A DNA stretch of 64,000 nt from Eriocheir sinensis (GCF_024679095.1 NC_066518.1:6657610-6721609), one strand, 5' to 3'; numbered from the stretch's first letter, positions 11,317 through 25,098 are shown. Program-made: numbers and translations. Notes: generated by a model not told the origin, from the letters alone.

Positions 11317-11610
11317 GTCAGAAGGGAAGGAGGAAATATTAACAGCTTTCAGTTATATACCTGCAGCTACAACGGATTCTTGAGGCGTCCACTCAAAGCT
11401 TAAAATGAATTACTTAAATCACATAATATTAAAACAAGAATGCACACTTCGTGTTCTCTCTATGGACGCTGGCGGACACACGGGCGTATGACTGGAGGAC
11501 AAGGCAGCTCGTGAAATGCTGTACAAACGAAAAGCTTTCAGTATTGTTTATCAGTAACACTAACAAACATTTCCACCTTTTGGAGACGTGCTGTTACGGT
11601 TGTAGATGCT
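11317..11610. other. 5' flank of the giant repeat gene
   Basis: No open frame of note. On the minus strand a TATATAA word lies at 11351-11359, about 40 nt before the ATG; that is close for a TATA box and it may be coincidental or lie within a leader or intron (GCAG/GTATAT next to it resembles a splice donor). No promoter is claimed. Confidence 0.3.
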
Positions 11611-11689
11611 TCATCTTGGCACGACATGAATGTTTGCTCTGGCCACCCACCTCAGAAGGTTTGGAGCAATGTTCTTCAATTTTTTCTCA

Positions 11690-11880
11690 CTGTAGCCCAA
11701 TTTTATCTTAAGCATTACCCTGACGACCCTCGTGCAAGCCTCTTGACAGTACTTGGAGTTATTTGTTTTCTGTCGACTGGTATCTATAGCTATGTACTTG
11801 ATAAGAAGTGTCAACCCAGTGAGTAGGCCATCGCACCCAGCACTAGGGCGTGACCCATACTTTGAAGAACCCTGGTTTAG
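11690..11880 (+). repeat. Dispersed repeat copy (pair with 17645-17820)
   Basis: This segment and 17645-17820 share an ordered set of words in the same orientation: CATTACC...TGACG or CACGGCCC, GCAAGC-TC-TGACA-TACT, a T-rich centre with ATCT, AA-TGCCAACCCA-like words, a CACGC or CGTGA segment and TTTGAAG-ACCC at the end. They are diverged copies of one interspersed element of unknown class. Internal short frames are meaningless. Confidence 0.55.
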
Positions 11881-11899
11881 GAGAGCAGCAGAAAGATGG

Positions 11900-12640
11900 A
11901 CAGGCTGTGATGACTAGTGCCTCTGTACATGGGGACTGCTGGGTAAGGGCAGGGTCGTTCTGGCAGGGGGCGGCCCATTCACAGTGCCCTCGGTGGCTGC
12001 TGCGCCAACCACTACACACTTACCTGTCCCTCCAACAGCCTCTGAAACACAAGAGAAAACTCATATCATAACTGGTCACCATAACGCGTGAACGTGTCTG
12101 CTGAGGCAAAGATGAAATGGGTGAATGCGGGGGAAAAAATAAATATGTTCTATCAACTTACCGAGCCGCGGTTTAACTAAAGGATCAGTAAAGCCTGCAT
12201 TTATGTGAAGTGCAGCTGCCAGAAGTCAATGATAGGCACCACTGAGTCTGAGGTTTCCTTTTATCACAACAAAAAGTTGATTTTAAAACCAAGCTGACAA
12301 ACATACAACCACTTCCGACATCAGCACTGACTCATCCCTAACATGACGTCCATTGCAGTATAGGTAGATTCAGTGTACTCTCAAGTTGTCTGATTGTTGT
12401 ACGCACACATTCAGCTCACTTTCCTGTTATCTAATTATAGTATGCAGACGTTTAGCTTGCTGCCCTTCTTTTTACTTCTAGTATAAAGACATTCACCTTA
12501 CTGACCTGTTGTTCTGTTCCCATTTCTACTTTTTATCCTGTTCATGCTAATATTAACAACTTTAAATCATACCTCCTAGATCTTGCTTTCATATCCCTTA
12601 ACTTTTATAAGAAATCTTTTATTTTGTTTTAGTTTAGTTT
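11900..12640. other. Intergenic, no gene seen
   Basis: AT-rich, non-repetitive sequence with no convincing coding frame, RNA gene or element end. Confidence 0.6.
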
Positions 12641-12649
12641 ACTGCTGAT

Positions 12650-13390
12650 TTTCACGGGTGCGTTTCCTCCTACTCATGCTGCTTCCATCACAATCTTGGT
12701 TGGTAATTTGTCATTTGCTTCCTCCTGACTCCCCTCAGCCTCATCAGGTAGATTTGAGAGTTTTTACTGAATATATAAATAAAATTCTTCTGACCTCTGG
12801 CCGCAGGAGTAGGAGTATTTCTTACTTATTTACTTTTGCCTCTCCCTTCCTAGGTTTAAGGCTGCTTTACAGCTTAAACATTGGTGGTCACTGGATTTGA
12901 GTTTTTCTACTGATATTACATCCTTCACTATGTCTGGATTTTCAGCAAGAATAAAGTCAAATTTGTTCAACATCTTTCTGTTAGGGCTTTCCTTGGCCCA
13001 GACCCTGTTTGCTCTTTTCTTGAAAAACGTGTTTCGGGATTCTAAGCCTGTATAATTTCACAAATATTAACAAGGTGATCTCTCTCGTTTCTTGCAATCT
13101 TCTCAAAATTACCAGTTGCTGTTTCACTGACTTTGGTATTGAAGTCTCCCATTACTGTTGTAAATTGGATATTATGCTTCTTTTCTACTTCATCAGTATA
13201 CGTTGATGCTGGCGCATGAGTCTGAAGTACTGTAAGTTTGTATCTTTTATTCAGCTTGATAATTATTCCTGCTACTCTTTCATTGATACTGAAGAATTCC
13301 TCTACACTACCTAATAGATTATTCTTAATGAAGAAACTCATTCCACGTTCTCATCTACCTGCAAGACCTGGTAGCTTGAGATATGTCTGT
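12650..13390 (-). pseudogene. LINE endonuclease-domain remnant
   Basis: On the minus strand the frame ending near 13042 carries an endonuclease/exonuclease/phosphatase signature, TVMGDFNTKV, then a GNFEKIARNERDHLVNICE segment. After a frameshift the related continuation NTFFKKRANRVWAKESPNRK and MLNKFDFILAENPDIV appears at about 12900-13030, as in apurinic-like endonuclease domains of non-LTR retrotransposons. Further decay with several stops extends to roughly 12650. It is a dead fragment. Confidence 0.75.
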
Positions 13391-14860
<1,470 letters not shown>

Positions 14861-14869
14861 AGGGTCTGA

Positions 14870-15025
14870 ACATCAAGCGGAGAAAGAAAATCCCGAAATT
14901 GACCTCTCTTTCGGCCACCTCTTTTGATTTTTTTTTTTTTTAGGAGCAGTGAGTAGCGGGCTTTTTTTATTATTGTTTCCTTTTTTTGTGCCCTTGAGCT
15001 GTCTCCTTTGTTGTATAAAAAAACA
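14870..15025 (+). repeat. Dispersed retroelement 3' end, copy 1 of 3
   Basis: Shares CCGAAATTGACCTCTCTTT, CGGCCACCTCTTTTGATT, TTAGGAGCAG, AGTAG-GGGCTTTT, TTGTTTCCTTTTTT, GCCCTTGAGCTGTCTCC and TTTGTTGTA plus an A-run with copies at 21805-21930 (same strand) and 31735-31860 (opposite strand). The A-rich end suggests a reverse-transcribed element. Confidence 0.8.
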
Positions 15026-15189
15026 TGAGACTTCAGAAAGTTCAAGTAAATGATCTAAAATTGAGCAATACATATAATTTCAAGGGGCGTTAATAACTAT
15101 TAGGTCTTGTTACGACTGATAGTTACGCATTTTTATTATCTACTGATCTGCCTTTGCTGCGATGTTTATGAGTGGGAGATAGTCTTTGT

Positions 15190-15191
<2 letters not shown>

Positions 15192-15238
<47 letters not shown>
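15192..15238. repeat. (GT)n microsatellite
   Basis: Perfect GT dinucleotide run. Confidence 0.97.
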
Positions 15239-15239
<1 letters not shown>

Positions 15240-15559
15240 CGTTCATGGATGACTGTGGTATTAGAGTCATGGGAGTGTTGAGCTGCCTCTGACATAAGGC
15301 GACTTCGAGGCAGGCCCAGGGTGGCACGCGCTGAAGATGGTCTCCTTACACACACACACACACGCACAGGGGGAAAGGGAGGCGGGGACTCAGACAAACA
15401 AGATTAAGTAACAATAGACGCAAGCCTGATGAAGGGAGGTAATTCATGAGACAGCTGCGGAGAATATTTCCTAGTGTGACCATTTTACTGATCCCACAAC
15501 TAACTAACATACTTGCACAGCCAACACTTACTAACCAACTAACATACTAACACATCTAA

Positions 15560-16070
15560 CATAACTAACGATCAGAATCAAACGTGAGTAAAGGGGAGCG
15601 AAGGTAAAGGAGGAGAGCGTTGAGGGAGAAATGAGATAGAGTAAGGCGAATGAGATATCGAAAGGACCAAAACGAGGGGAGGATGAAACACGAATCTGAC
15701 GTACATGATCGGATCTTATAAAGAGGATCACGGATAAAGAGGGAACATGACTGGTTAGAAAAGGGTGAGTTAGACCTCGAAGAGAACAAAGGAAGGAGAA
15801 GATGAATCATGAATCTTGAGTGAGCGGTGTTTGAAACGTGTAGGAGACTCATGGGTAAGAGAAGGAGTAAGATTGATTAGAAGTGAAGCATGCGGAGCGA
15901 AGAAAGAATCACAAGTCTGACGCGATAAATATTTGAAGCGTATAAATGAAAGTCGTGGAAAGAGAAGGAACAGAAGCAATTAAAAAAAAGAGAGTGGATG
16001 CAGTATCGACATATGGAAGAATGTGCACGTAATGGAAAATAAAAAACGAATCTTGAATTAATAGAAGTTG
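15560..16070. repeat. Degenerate tandem repeat, period about 100-130 bp
   Basis: A purine-rich stretch in which the words ACGAATCTGACG (15689), ATGAATCTTGAG (15808), ACAAGTCTGACG (15909) and ACGAATCTTGAA (16042) recur at 119, 101 and 133 bp, each followed by similar GATTAGAAG and AAGAGAAGGA words. It looks like an old decayed tandem array of three to four units. Confidence 0.6.
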
Positions 16071-16329
16071 CAAGAGGTTTTATTTGGCTCCATTTGAAAT
16101 TTACTGAGCATTAGACGTGGTTGGGTGCACATTTCATTGCATTTAGAAGATGGGGTGTGCGTGGTGGGCGAGTGGTTTGAAGGATGGAAGGAGGATGAAG
16201 ACGTTGTGTAAGAGAATGACTCTCGGAACCGTGGCAGAAAAGAGAGAGGGGGAATATAAGTTAAGGGATCAGTCGGTAATATATGATGATACTGATAATA
16301 TTAATAAGTGTAATAATTTCTTTTTTATT

Positions 16330-16381
16330 ATTATTATTAAGTTTGCTGTTTACAACATTAATAACAACAATAATAATGGCA

Positions 16382-16432
<51 letters not shown>

Positions 16433-16437
16433 GTAGA

Positions 16438-16520
<83 letters not shown>
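16330..16520. repeat. Compound trinucleotide microsatellite
   Basis: Runs of ATA/AAT, then ATT, then AGT units follow each other. No gene; the encoded homopolymers are artefacts. Confidence 0.96.
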
Positions 16521-17051
16521 GCCGTGTGTGTTCGGGGGGGATCGACGAGGAAATTCTAATATGATATTCCATGACTCGAACACACTTACTAAAGAGCTTT
16601 TTTTTTTTCCTTGCATTGCTTGCCGCCGCTTGTCGTGGTGGAACGCCCAAGTGATCCCTGCAGGTGAGTACAGCTTCCTACGGCGTCTGGTTAACATATT
16701 ACCGTTCAAATTAAATCGCCATTGTTTTTACTGCGAAGGGGGCAGGCCTGAACGAAACAAAATGACAAAAAAGTGCCAACAACGCGAATGGAGATGTCGA
16801 AAGAACGATCAATTTTGACGATACGTGTCGGAGATTAATGATTTACTATCAACGAAATTTGCAAGACAATGTACAAGATATAGTTGCTGATATCCCCATT
16901 ATCCTTGTAGTAAAAGCATAGTGTTAAACCTACCTTTAAAATATTAAAAGTTCGTAGTGATTTAACCGTAAATTAATAAGACTATAGAGATTGAAAGTCT
17001 GAAAGTCTGCGGAGTTGTCCAACCACTTTTCACTACGATTTTATTATTATT

Positions 17052-17060
<9 letters not shown>
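16521..17060. other. Intergenic, no gene seen
   Basis: No supported gene or element. Confidence 0.5.

Positions 17061-17065
<5 letters not shown>

Positions 17066-17114
<49 letters not shown>
17066..17114. repeat. (GT)n microsatellite
   Basis: Perfect GT run. Confidence 0.97.
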
Positions 17115-17115
<1 letters not shown>

Positions 17116-17239
17116 TAATAAATTCAATCTTTTTAGCCAGCAAAGGGTATGTTTTATCACTTACTATATGCGCGTATCCTTAAACTCTTGTAGGCACGAA
17201 GTCTAATAAATGAGGCGATCAAAAACAGTGTGAGAAAGA

Positions 17240-17395
17240 CCCGTAGTCTCCACAATGAAGACTAATCGGGTTCTCATGAGTCATTTTTTACGTTCACAGT
17301 GCAGATGCCTTTTCCGACTAGTACTAGGCTCATAAAACTACCTATGGAAATAACTAGAACCTCTACGAAATGCTTATCAAGTGTGTGTCTCTTTT
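17240..17395 (-). repeat. 220-bp MITE family, partial copy
   Basis: In reverse complement this reads TTGATAAGCATTTCGTAGAGG, a TTTCCATAGGTAGTTTTATGAGCC segment and ACTCATGAGAACCCGATTAG, the core of the MITE family described at 23865-24088. One end is not recognisable. Confidence 0.7.
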
Positions 17396-17644
17396 CTCCT
17401 CTTGTTCTTTCTCATTCTCTTTATTTTTTTTATTCATCTTTCTCACTCCTCCATTTCGTCCTTTCTTCTTTTGTTCTTCTTCTTCTTCCTCTTTTATTCT
17501 TTCTCCATTTGCTTTCTCTTACGTCACACTTCTGTTTTGTGGCTTATTGTGTTTATGTTCTCTGTGTGTAAGCCCCGATACGTTTGAGACTATGGGCCAT
17601 GAAATTAACGGAGGTCAACGCAAAGGTTGTCGTGACGGTGTGCT

Positions 17645-17820
17645 TCAAGCCTCCCATCCCATGACCCTTCTGTTTATCCAGCATTACCTTCACGGCCCAT
17701 CTGCAAGCTTCATGACATTACTAAGGGCTATGTATCTTGTATTTAGTTATCTACCCATGAAAAAATGCCAACCCAAATGTTAGCTTATAGTGACACGCAT
17801 TTTGAAGGACCCCGGGTCAT
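17645..17820 (+). repeat. Dispersed repeat copy (pair with 11690-11880)
   Basis: Diverged second copy of the element at 11690-11880, same orientation. Confidence 0.55.
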
Positions 17821-17896
17821 AAAGTTATAAAGTTTGTTAGATGTATGCGCTCTCGCTTTTAAATCCAGAAAATACAAGGATTTCGAATGTCATACA

Positions 17897-18014
<118 letters not shown>

Positions 18015-18054
18015 TAAAAGCATTCACAAGTATTCTTTCCTGGCCTTGTATGCC

Positions 18055-18300
18055 CTCCACTTGTGTCTACCCACCTATTGTATGCCAGAGGAAGAGCAAG
18101 GACAGATCCGTGTGTCTGGCGTCGCTTGGGTCCTTCAAAACTGATGCACTTGATGAAGCACTCGATTTTCCTCTCTCCTCTATCACGGAGTTTCAGACTG
18201 CCCTCTCAGCTTGTGTCTGGCACGTCCACCCACCGAATGCGTGCCTGACGAAGGGTGAGGACAGGTTAATGGTGTGCCTAGCGTCGCCTGAAGCTCACTG
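18055..18300. repeat. Old tandem duplication, offset about 150 bp
   Basis: The words CTTGTGTCT, CCACCCACC, TGCC-GA-GAAG-G, AGGACAG, GTGTG-CT-GCGTCGC occur in this order at about 18058-18130 and again at about 18208-18285. No coding function is apparent. Confidence 0.55.
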
Positions 18301-18560
18301 GCGATGGGGTAGGAGTGCCAGCTCTCAACACTTGACTCGTCACCGCCTTGCTCAGCTCCCCCTCGCTAAGCCGTCATCTCGCCCTTGTCACACGCACGCC
18401 CCCCTCCACACTGACGCGGCAAGTCCCCAACGCCTCCGCCAGACACGTTAGCTCTTAGTTAGTCTCTTCTTGAACTTTAGCGGTCACTGAAGCAAACAAA
18501 AATTAGTCAGAAAATAAATAATGCGATCTGAAGTTCTTACCCCCATTGAAGCCTCAGCAA
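18301..18560. other. Intergenic, no gene seen
   Basis: No supported feature. Confidence 0.5.
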
Positions 18561-18568
18561 TATAAGCA

Positions 18569-18569
<1 letters not shown>

Positions 18570-18634
<65 letters not shown>
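18570..18634. repeat. (GT)n microsatellite
   Basis: Perfect GT run. Confidence 0.97.
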
Positions 18635-18635
<1 letters not shown>

Positions 18636-18833
18636 CACGCTGAAATAGTTACATAATCCGAGGTCACAGCGAGAAATAAGACGTGTGGTTGAAGGGAGAA
18701 GAGAAAAGGGAACTCCTGACATTTCAAAGTTACCTGGGAAATAGTGTATCGTGGATTCTCATGTTTGTTTTCAAGAATAGGCTGCTTGGCTGTTGTGTTT
18801 TGGTTTTTGGTAATAGCAGTGGCAGCAGTAGAA

Positions 18834-18840
18834 GTAATAA

Positions 18841-18907
<67 letters not shown>
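18834..18907. repeat. (AGT)n microsatellite
   Basis: Trinucleotide run followed by a short GTT/GCT tract. Confidence 0.96.
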
Positions 18908-18909
<2 letters not shown>

Positions 18910-19129
18910 GGTGTAGGAGCAGTTACCGTTGTTGTTGTTGTTGCTGCTGCTGTTTCATTTATTTTCGTCGTGCTGCATCATCTTCCTTTTCATCTTATTT
19001 TCGTCGTGATGATGGTGACGATAACGCTGAAACAAATAAAGAAGACCCAGCATCAGCAACACACGCAGCACCACAAACCCGCAGTGCAGCGCGACCGTGC
19101 ATGCTGAACAGCTTGTGATGCTCTCTTAT

Positions 19130-19880
19130 AAGCATCATTACGCAACCTAACCATCTCGATGCACACGGCGACACGTTCATAGCGACTTGGAGGGATAAAA
19201 AAAAAAAAAAAGAAGTGCTTGGTTTTGGCCCGCGATCTCTACCTCAAGAAGTGAAGATGCCGCGTGCGCAAGAACCTAAACCTCCGCTTGTTTTAAAGAG
19301 CATTATCATCATTATCATCATCATCAGCAGGAGCACCAGCCTTTACTAGTCAACTACAAAACAGCATAAAAATGATCTTTCGCAATGTTCTTCAGCTGGA
19401 TCTTTTTTGGTATATTGGTGTACTTCATGCCACCTCGGAAATGGTGGTAGTTTTACGTCTTCGTCTAGTTTCCTGTCGGCATTTACTAACTATAACTATC
19501 TATCTGTTTTTTTTTCCATTGCTCTTTCCTTATGGCATCATGCTTTATCCTACTCTGACCAAGGATATAATTTCATCTCTCCTCCTATAGTCCTCGGTCT
19601 GGTCTGCCTCATTTTGAAACTCCTTATTTTCCCCTTCTGTCACCCTCTAATGCTGGTGGTCACCCTCCTTCCCCTCCTTCCCCGGCTTATATTTCATCAT
19701 TTGCCCCACTTCTACGATTCATGGGTTGCCATTTTGTTACTGATGCAAGTGTCAATCCTCCTTCTCCGACCTAGGTTATAATTTCATCACTCGGCCTGGT
19801 TGACATTCTGTTACTTTAGTTACACATCTGTTATCATTTCTAAACATGAGACCAGTCCAAGGCTTTTTCATTTTTTTCAT
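19130..19880. other. Intergenic, no gene seen
   Basis: T-rich sequence with a loosely repeated TATAATTTCATC word (19571, 19690, 19776). No convincing coding frame. Confidence 0.5.
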
Positions 19881-19885
19881 TTTTT

Positions 19886-19955
19886 TCTTCTTCTTCTTCT
19901 TCTTCTTTCTTCTTCTTCTTCTTTTTTCTTCTTCTTTTTTTCTTCTTCTTCTTCT

Positions 19956-20002
<47 letters not shown>

Positions 20003-20113
20003 TTCTTCTTCATTTTTTTTCTTTTTCACATTCTTCTTTTTCTTCCTTTTCATATGTAAGTACTACTACTACTACTACTCCTACTACTACTACTACTAAT
20101 AATAATAATACTA
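19886..20113. repeat. (TTC)n and (TAC)n(TAA)n tracts
   Basis: Polypyrimidine TTC run of about 125 bp, then TAC and TAA units. Confidence 0.95.
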
Positions 20114-20446
20114 CTGCATTTGGTTATATGTCCAATCATCCATTTACATGCTCCTTGTCTCTATAGATATTTCGTCTCCTTGCTCTCAGCCAACCTCGAA
20201 CTCTATGACTCTAATGAAAAATTATGTATACATGGAGATTATGGCTAATTCCAGGAGTGAGGCAACCCCTTAAGCTGCTCACGATGGCGCCAGTCATTAG
20301 GGAAAAAAAGCCAAAAACACATGTGAAAAAATTTGATATGAAAATTTGGTCGTTTGCTGTAAAAACGAACAATAATACCTCAACTTTCTTTTTTTTTTTG
20401 TCTTTTGTTTTGCTTCAATATTTTTTTCTCTCTTTTCTTCTTATTC

Positions 20447-20786
<340 letters not shown>

Positions 20787-20789
20787 TTA

Positions 20790-21350
20790 TTACAAAATGT
20801 TCTCATTAACGAGTGAGGCAGGGCAGAATTCTTAACTTATCATGCTCTCGAAGGTTGACCTGGTAATACGGTAATAATACACGCTAAACGCAACACAGTC
20901 GTCATGAAGTGCCTGGGAAGCTGAGGTATGCAGCGTCCAGCCGCTCATTACTGTCCCCGCAAGTACCCCTCGGCACACCTCGGCCTGAGACGCACAAGGC
21001 AGCGGCCGAACCTGATTAGTCTTGGCCGCGTAATAAGACTTGTAAGAGCATCAGATAAACTTACTGGCGCTCACCTCGACACGTACAAGAGGGCTAACGT
21101 CAGAAGGCATCGAGGTCATATGTGGGAGTCCTTTAATGAAATCCATACTCCATACTGGGGTTCCTTAAGGCTTCTGTTGCGTCACACTATACTGAGTCGC
21201 GATAAACTCTACTCACTGGCCCGTCACTTTTGCATAATGATGTATTCCAGACGGCGGGAGACACACAGCTCTTGTTTTTGGCTAAAGTGTTCAGAATGAT
21301 TAGTAAGGATAATTGGAAGACTTTAATTTAATTTTACTAGATGTCATATC
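20790..21350. other. Intergenic, no gene seen
   Basis: Balanced-composition sequence with a 123-residue frame at 20928-21299 that has no recognisable domain; I do not support it as a gene. Confidence 0.45.
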
Positions 21351-21352
21351 TT

Positions 21353-21500
21353 CAGAGGTGGGCGCGGTACTGAAAAATCATTAGTGCAGTTGCGGTAGTG
21401 CGGTACTTTTTCCGGAGTAGTGCGGTTGCGGTAGTGCGGTCCCATTTTTTTCTTTCCTAGTGCGGTACGCGGTGTGCGGTACTGCGGTAGCGGTAGTCAA
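21353..21500 (+). mobile_element. hAT-type element end with GTGCGGTA sub-repeats
   Basis: CAGAGGTGGGCGCGGTACTG at 21353 has the form of a hAT terminal inverted repeat (CAGnGGTGGGC...). It is followed by six or more imperfect GTGCGGTA/TGCGGTAG words, typical of subterminal transposase-binding motifs. The partner end was not found nearby. Confidence 0.55.
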
Positions 21501-21800
21501 AAAAATAAAGAAATACTTCAGTGCCTATCCTGGCTATCCAAACAAAGGAAACATGCTTAATTTTTTTTTTGTGGTCAATTTTGCAACTTTCCGAGGGAGG
21601 AGGGAGAGGACAGGGTAGGGGGAAGTGGAGAGATCAGCGTCATGTGAGAGAGGAGGAAGTGGGGGGTGGGAAGAAAGGAAAGAAGGAAGAAAGGAAGGAA
21701 GGAAGGGTGGTGCGACCTTGAATAACAGCTGCAGTAGCCAGGGGGAAAAGGTAGGGAGGATATGGGGGAGTGAAGGGGAAGGGGAGGGTATCAGGACACC
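21501..21800. other. Purine-rich spacer, no gene seen
   Basis: GGA/GAAGG-rich tract without a supported gene. Confidence 0.5.
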
Positions 21801-21804
21801 TCTC

Positions 21805-21930
21805 CTTCCGAAATTGACCTCTCTTTCGGCCACCTCTTTTGATTCTTTTTAGGAGCAGCAAGTAGTGGGCTTTTATATTATTGTTTCCTTTTTTGTGCCC
21901 TTGAGCTGTCTCCTTTGTTGTAAAAAAAAA
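21805..21930 (+). repeat. Dispersed retroelement 3' end, copy 2 of 3
   Basis: Near-identical to 14870-15025 and ends in an A-run followed by TAAATAAATAAA. See that entry for shared words. Confidence 0.82.
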
Positions 21931-21999
21931 GTAAATAAATAAAGAGATAGATAAATAAGACCTTGAATGCTTCCTCTTTCTCTGTGTCCTCACCTCCTC

Positions 22000-22428
<429 letters not shown>

Positions 22429-22588
22429 TATACACCGCTAAGCCCCAACAAAGTACTTCGTCGGAATGAAAGTCATGTCTCACTCTCTTCTGAAACGATG
22501 CGAATCCACTCAGCCGCTAAAGAAACAATGAAACCTTTTGTTGTCTTGTTTTTCTACCTAAAGAGAGGTTGCACAATGAGACCCCAAT

Positions 22589-22590
<2 letters not shown>

Positions 22591-22622
<32 letters not shown>
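22591..22622. repeat. (CA)n microsatellite
   Basis: Perfect CA run. Confidence 0.95.
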
Positions 22623-22625
<3 letters not shown>

Positions 22626-22629
22626 GCGG

Positions 22630-23060
22630 AACGATTTAGGAGCTTTGGTTAGTATTTTTACAGATAAGCCTCTGAAATTTTGCAACTCAACAAAGCGGAA
22701 AACTGCATAAAAAGTGTATGGAGTGGAGGTGACAAGTTACTCCATCATACGCTGAGAGAGACATGTGTGTGAGTTTTATAAAAGAAGAGGTACCTAGTTT
22801 AAAATCCCATGGAAAAAAATGTTAACCCTTGTCATCATTATTAGAGAAACTGCAATAACACTGAAAATATCCGTAATGAACACCTTGTCCATTTGTTTCC
22901 TTATGTGCTGCGTTCTCGTCACGATAAACGCCGAGTGATCATCATTTTGTATATTTCCGAGTATATAGAGATCGAATTTCTACGGCCACGTCTCGCATCA
23001 ACCCAGTTTTCTCGCAAAGCGTTTCCCTCATGATCCACTTACATCTCGATAGGACTGACA
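22630..23060. other. Intergenic, no gene seen
   Basis: No supported feature. Confidence 0.5.
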
Positions 23061-23061
23061 G

Positions 23062-23308
23062 TGGCCCATGCATGCACATTCTCAAGCATTTCGTCGCCCA
23101 TGCAAGCACACGCATATGGCAAGGCTTTCGTGGGAGTTGTGTTGGGATTTCCATGGGTAGTTTTGCGATGCTGGTGGTAGTCTGACAAATGCTTCTGTAC
23201 CATGAATGTAAGAGAATACCCGTGAGAAACCGATTAATCCCTTTGTCGACCATTGGTACTTAATATTTGATGTGGAAAGTGAAGCCTCTGCATAAGAATA
23301 CCGATCTC
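23062..23308 (+). repeat. 220-bp MITE family, copy
   Basis: Contains GGCAAGGCTTTCGTGGGAG, GATTTCCATGGGTAGTTTTG, GCTTCTGTACCATGAATGTA, GAGAAACCGATTAATC and a closing GAAGC-TCTGCATAAGAATA, in the family order. Confidence 0.75.
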
Positions 23309-23339
23309 AAAGTTGTGTGTCTCCCGTTCCCTGCTGGTG

Positions 23340-23512
23340 TTTAGTTATGCACACTTGTCCCTATCATTGTATCTTTTTAGTTTCCTGGTGCTACTTCCAC
23401 ATCTATCCTTAGTTGTATAATCACACTATGCACTGCCTGGGGGTTGGGATGACATGTTCCTCCCTTCTCCTTTGTTGTTTACTTGCAACAATAAACTATC
23501 AATCAATCAGTA
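23340..23512 (+). repeat. Dispersed element with ATCAATCAATC tail, copy 1
   Basis: Shares GGGATGACATG-TCCTCCCTTCTC, TTTG-TGT-TACTT-TGCAACAATAAAC and ATCAATCAA with 27765-27895. The short tandem tail is typical of some LINE 3' ends. Confidence 0.65.
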
Positions 23513-23566
23513 TCTCTAAAGAAGTGGCGACCAGGTGACTAATCTACAGCCATCCAGCACTGCAGC

Positions 23567-23800
23567 CTGGGCCCCTATTTTCAAACACTTCGGGGCTCAC
23601 ACTGCCACACTTGATCAGGCTTTCGTTGAGGTTCTAGGGGTATTTTCATGAGTAGTTTAAATAGCCTAGTAAAAGTTTGACAAGGCTTCTGCACCATGAA
23701 TGTCTAAAAAACTTAAGAGAACTCGAGTAATCTTCTTTTGAGACTTTGGATATATGGACTGTGAGATCCGGAAGCGTCAGAGATTAGGAGCCCTGAAATA
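23567..23800 (+). repeat. 220-bp MITE family, copy
   Basis: Carries the family core (AGGCTTTCGTTGAGGTTCTAG, TTTCATGAGTAGTTTAAATAGCC, GCTTCTGCACCATGAATGT) and a closing GAAGCGTCAGAGAT. Confidence 0.75.
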
Positions 23801-23864
23801 CGAACCCTGATGGGGACTATACGGCTCCATTCACGCAAAGACTCCCACAGATGACCTGGACCCG

Positions 23865-24088
23865 TATTCTTAAACCTTTCGGCGCCCTATTACACATATT
23901 CGACAAGGCTTTCGCAGGCGTTTCGGGCGTTTCCAGGTGTAGTTTAATGGCCCTGGTGGTTGTTTAGCTCTTCTTCTGTACCATGAATGTGAAAAAAAAC
24001 TCATGAAAGCCCGATTAATTTCCATTTTGACCTTTGAAAATAGTTGATGTCCGAGGTGGAAGCGTCTGAGAATACTGCCCCTGTTTTC
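23865..24088 (+). repeat. 220-bp MITE family, best-preserved copy
   Basis: Begins CCCGTATTCTTAAACCTTTC and ends GAAGCGTCTGAGAATACTG, imperfect inverted repeats of each other, so this looks like a small non-autonomous DNA element. No coding capacity. Other copies in the window lie at 17240, 23062, 23567, 24648, 27290 and 59841. Confidence 0.8.
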
Positions 24089-24359
24089 CTACACCCCCTC
24101 CTTCCCAGTCGCCTCGATATCCTTTGTGCGTGTCGTGGTGCGCTTCTAAAAGTTTAATTGATGCTCTTAATTACACTTTCACATCTTTGTACGCAGCCGC
24201 TGTCTTACGGGTCTCATGTCAAAGAGTAATGGGTGGTTCTTGCAGCAGACAGTAATGACTAATTGAACGGCGTATAACTTAGCTTCCCAGGGTCTTGAGG
24301 CCGTGTTGTGCTTCTATGAATTTATCGCTCTGAATCAACTCTCGACAGCATAATGTTAA

Positions 24360-24579
24360 CCCGGTAGCAGCGACAGGCCAAATTTGTGGCTTTACCGTGT
24401 ACCAGCGACGGGCCACATTTTTGCCATGATATAAACCCCCCAAAATAGATGATGCATAAACTGATCACAAATGCGTTGATATATATTATGGAATGGTTTG
24501 CGTGAGTGTTGATTTTTTTCTCATTTTTCTCGCTTAGATGGAAGGGCCTTTAGGAAACATAATCCCCGCAGCTACCGGG
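24360..24579. mobile_element. TTAA-flanked MITE with CCCGGTAGC inverted ends
   Basis: The element begins CCCGGTAGCAGCG directly after TTAA (24356-24359) and ends GCAGCTACCGGG directly before TTAA (24580-24583). The TTAA target duplication points to the piggyBac superfamily or another TTAA-using family. At about 220 bp it is non-autonomous. An internal second copy of GTACCAGCGACGGGCCA lies near the left end. Confidence 0.8.
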
Positions 24580-24647
24580 TTAAAGTAAGGCCCCCGTGCC
24601 TCGCTGAATTGTTTGTTGAATTAGTCAAGTACGATATTTTTGTTAGG

Positions 24648-24872
24648 CAGATCCTGCATGTGGGTCATATTCATAAACACTTCACCGCCCAAGCAGACAT
24701 ATTTGACAAAGATTTCGTAGGAGTTGTGGGAATTTCCAGGGGGTGGTTTTATGGTGGTTTGACCCTTCCTCTGTACCATGAACCTAAAATACCACTCATT
24801 AGAACCCGATCGATCTCGTTTTTGGCCTTTGGAAATAGTTAACGTGAGAGGCTGAAGCGTCTTACATAACCG
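24648..24872 (+). repeat. 220-bp MITE family, copy
   Basis: Contains CATATTCATAAACACTTC, AAGATTTCGTAGGAGTTGTG, TTCCTCTGTACCATGAA, AGAACCCGATCGATCTC and a closing GAAGCGTCTTACATAA. Confidence 0.75.
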
Positions 24873-24879
24873 ACCTGAA

Positions 24880-25092
24880 TCCTTGTATAATTATGTATCG
24901 TATATAATAGGCGGGGTAACTTTGATCCTCTCTTTTCCCCTCAGCCTCACCCGTATAGAGCTTCACAGACACAAGAAATAAAGAAAACGGAGTGAACTGC
25001 GTGTGACATTTGTGTCTCCTTCAGAAATGCTGTACCGTGGCCTAAAATACTCCACCTAACACTATGCTTATATATGTAAAATACTCCATAAA

Positions 25093-25098
<6 letters not shown>
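24880..25098. other. Intergenic, no gene seen
   Basis: No supported feature. Confidence 0.5.

Noticed and set aside
20928..21299. 123-residue plus-strand frame
   Set aside because: No recognisable domain, no splice or promoter context; open frames of this length occur by chance.
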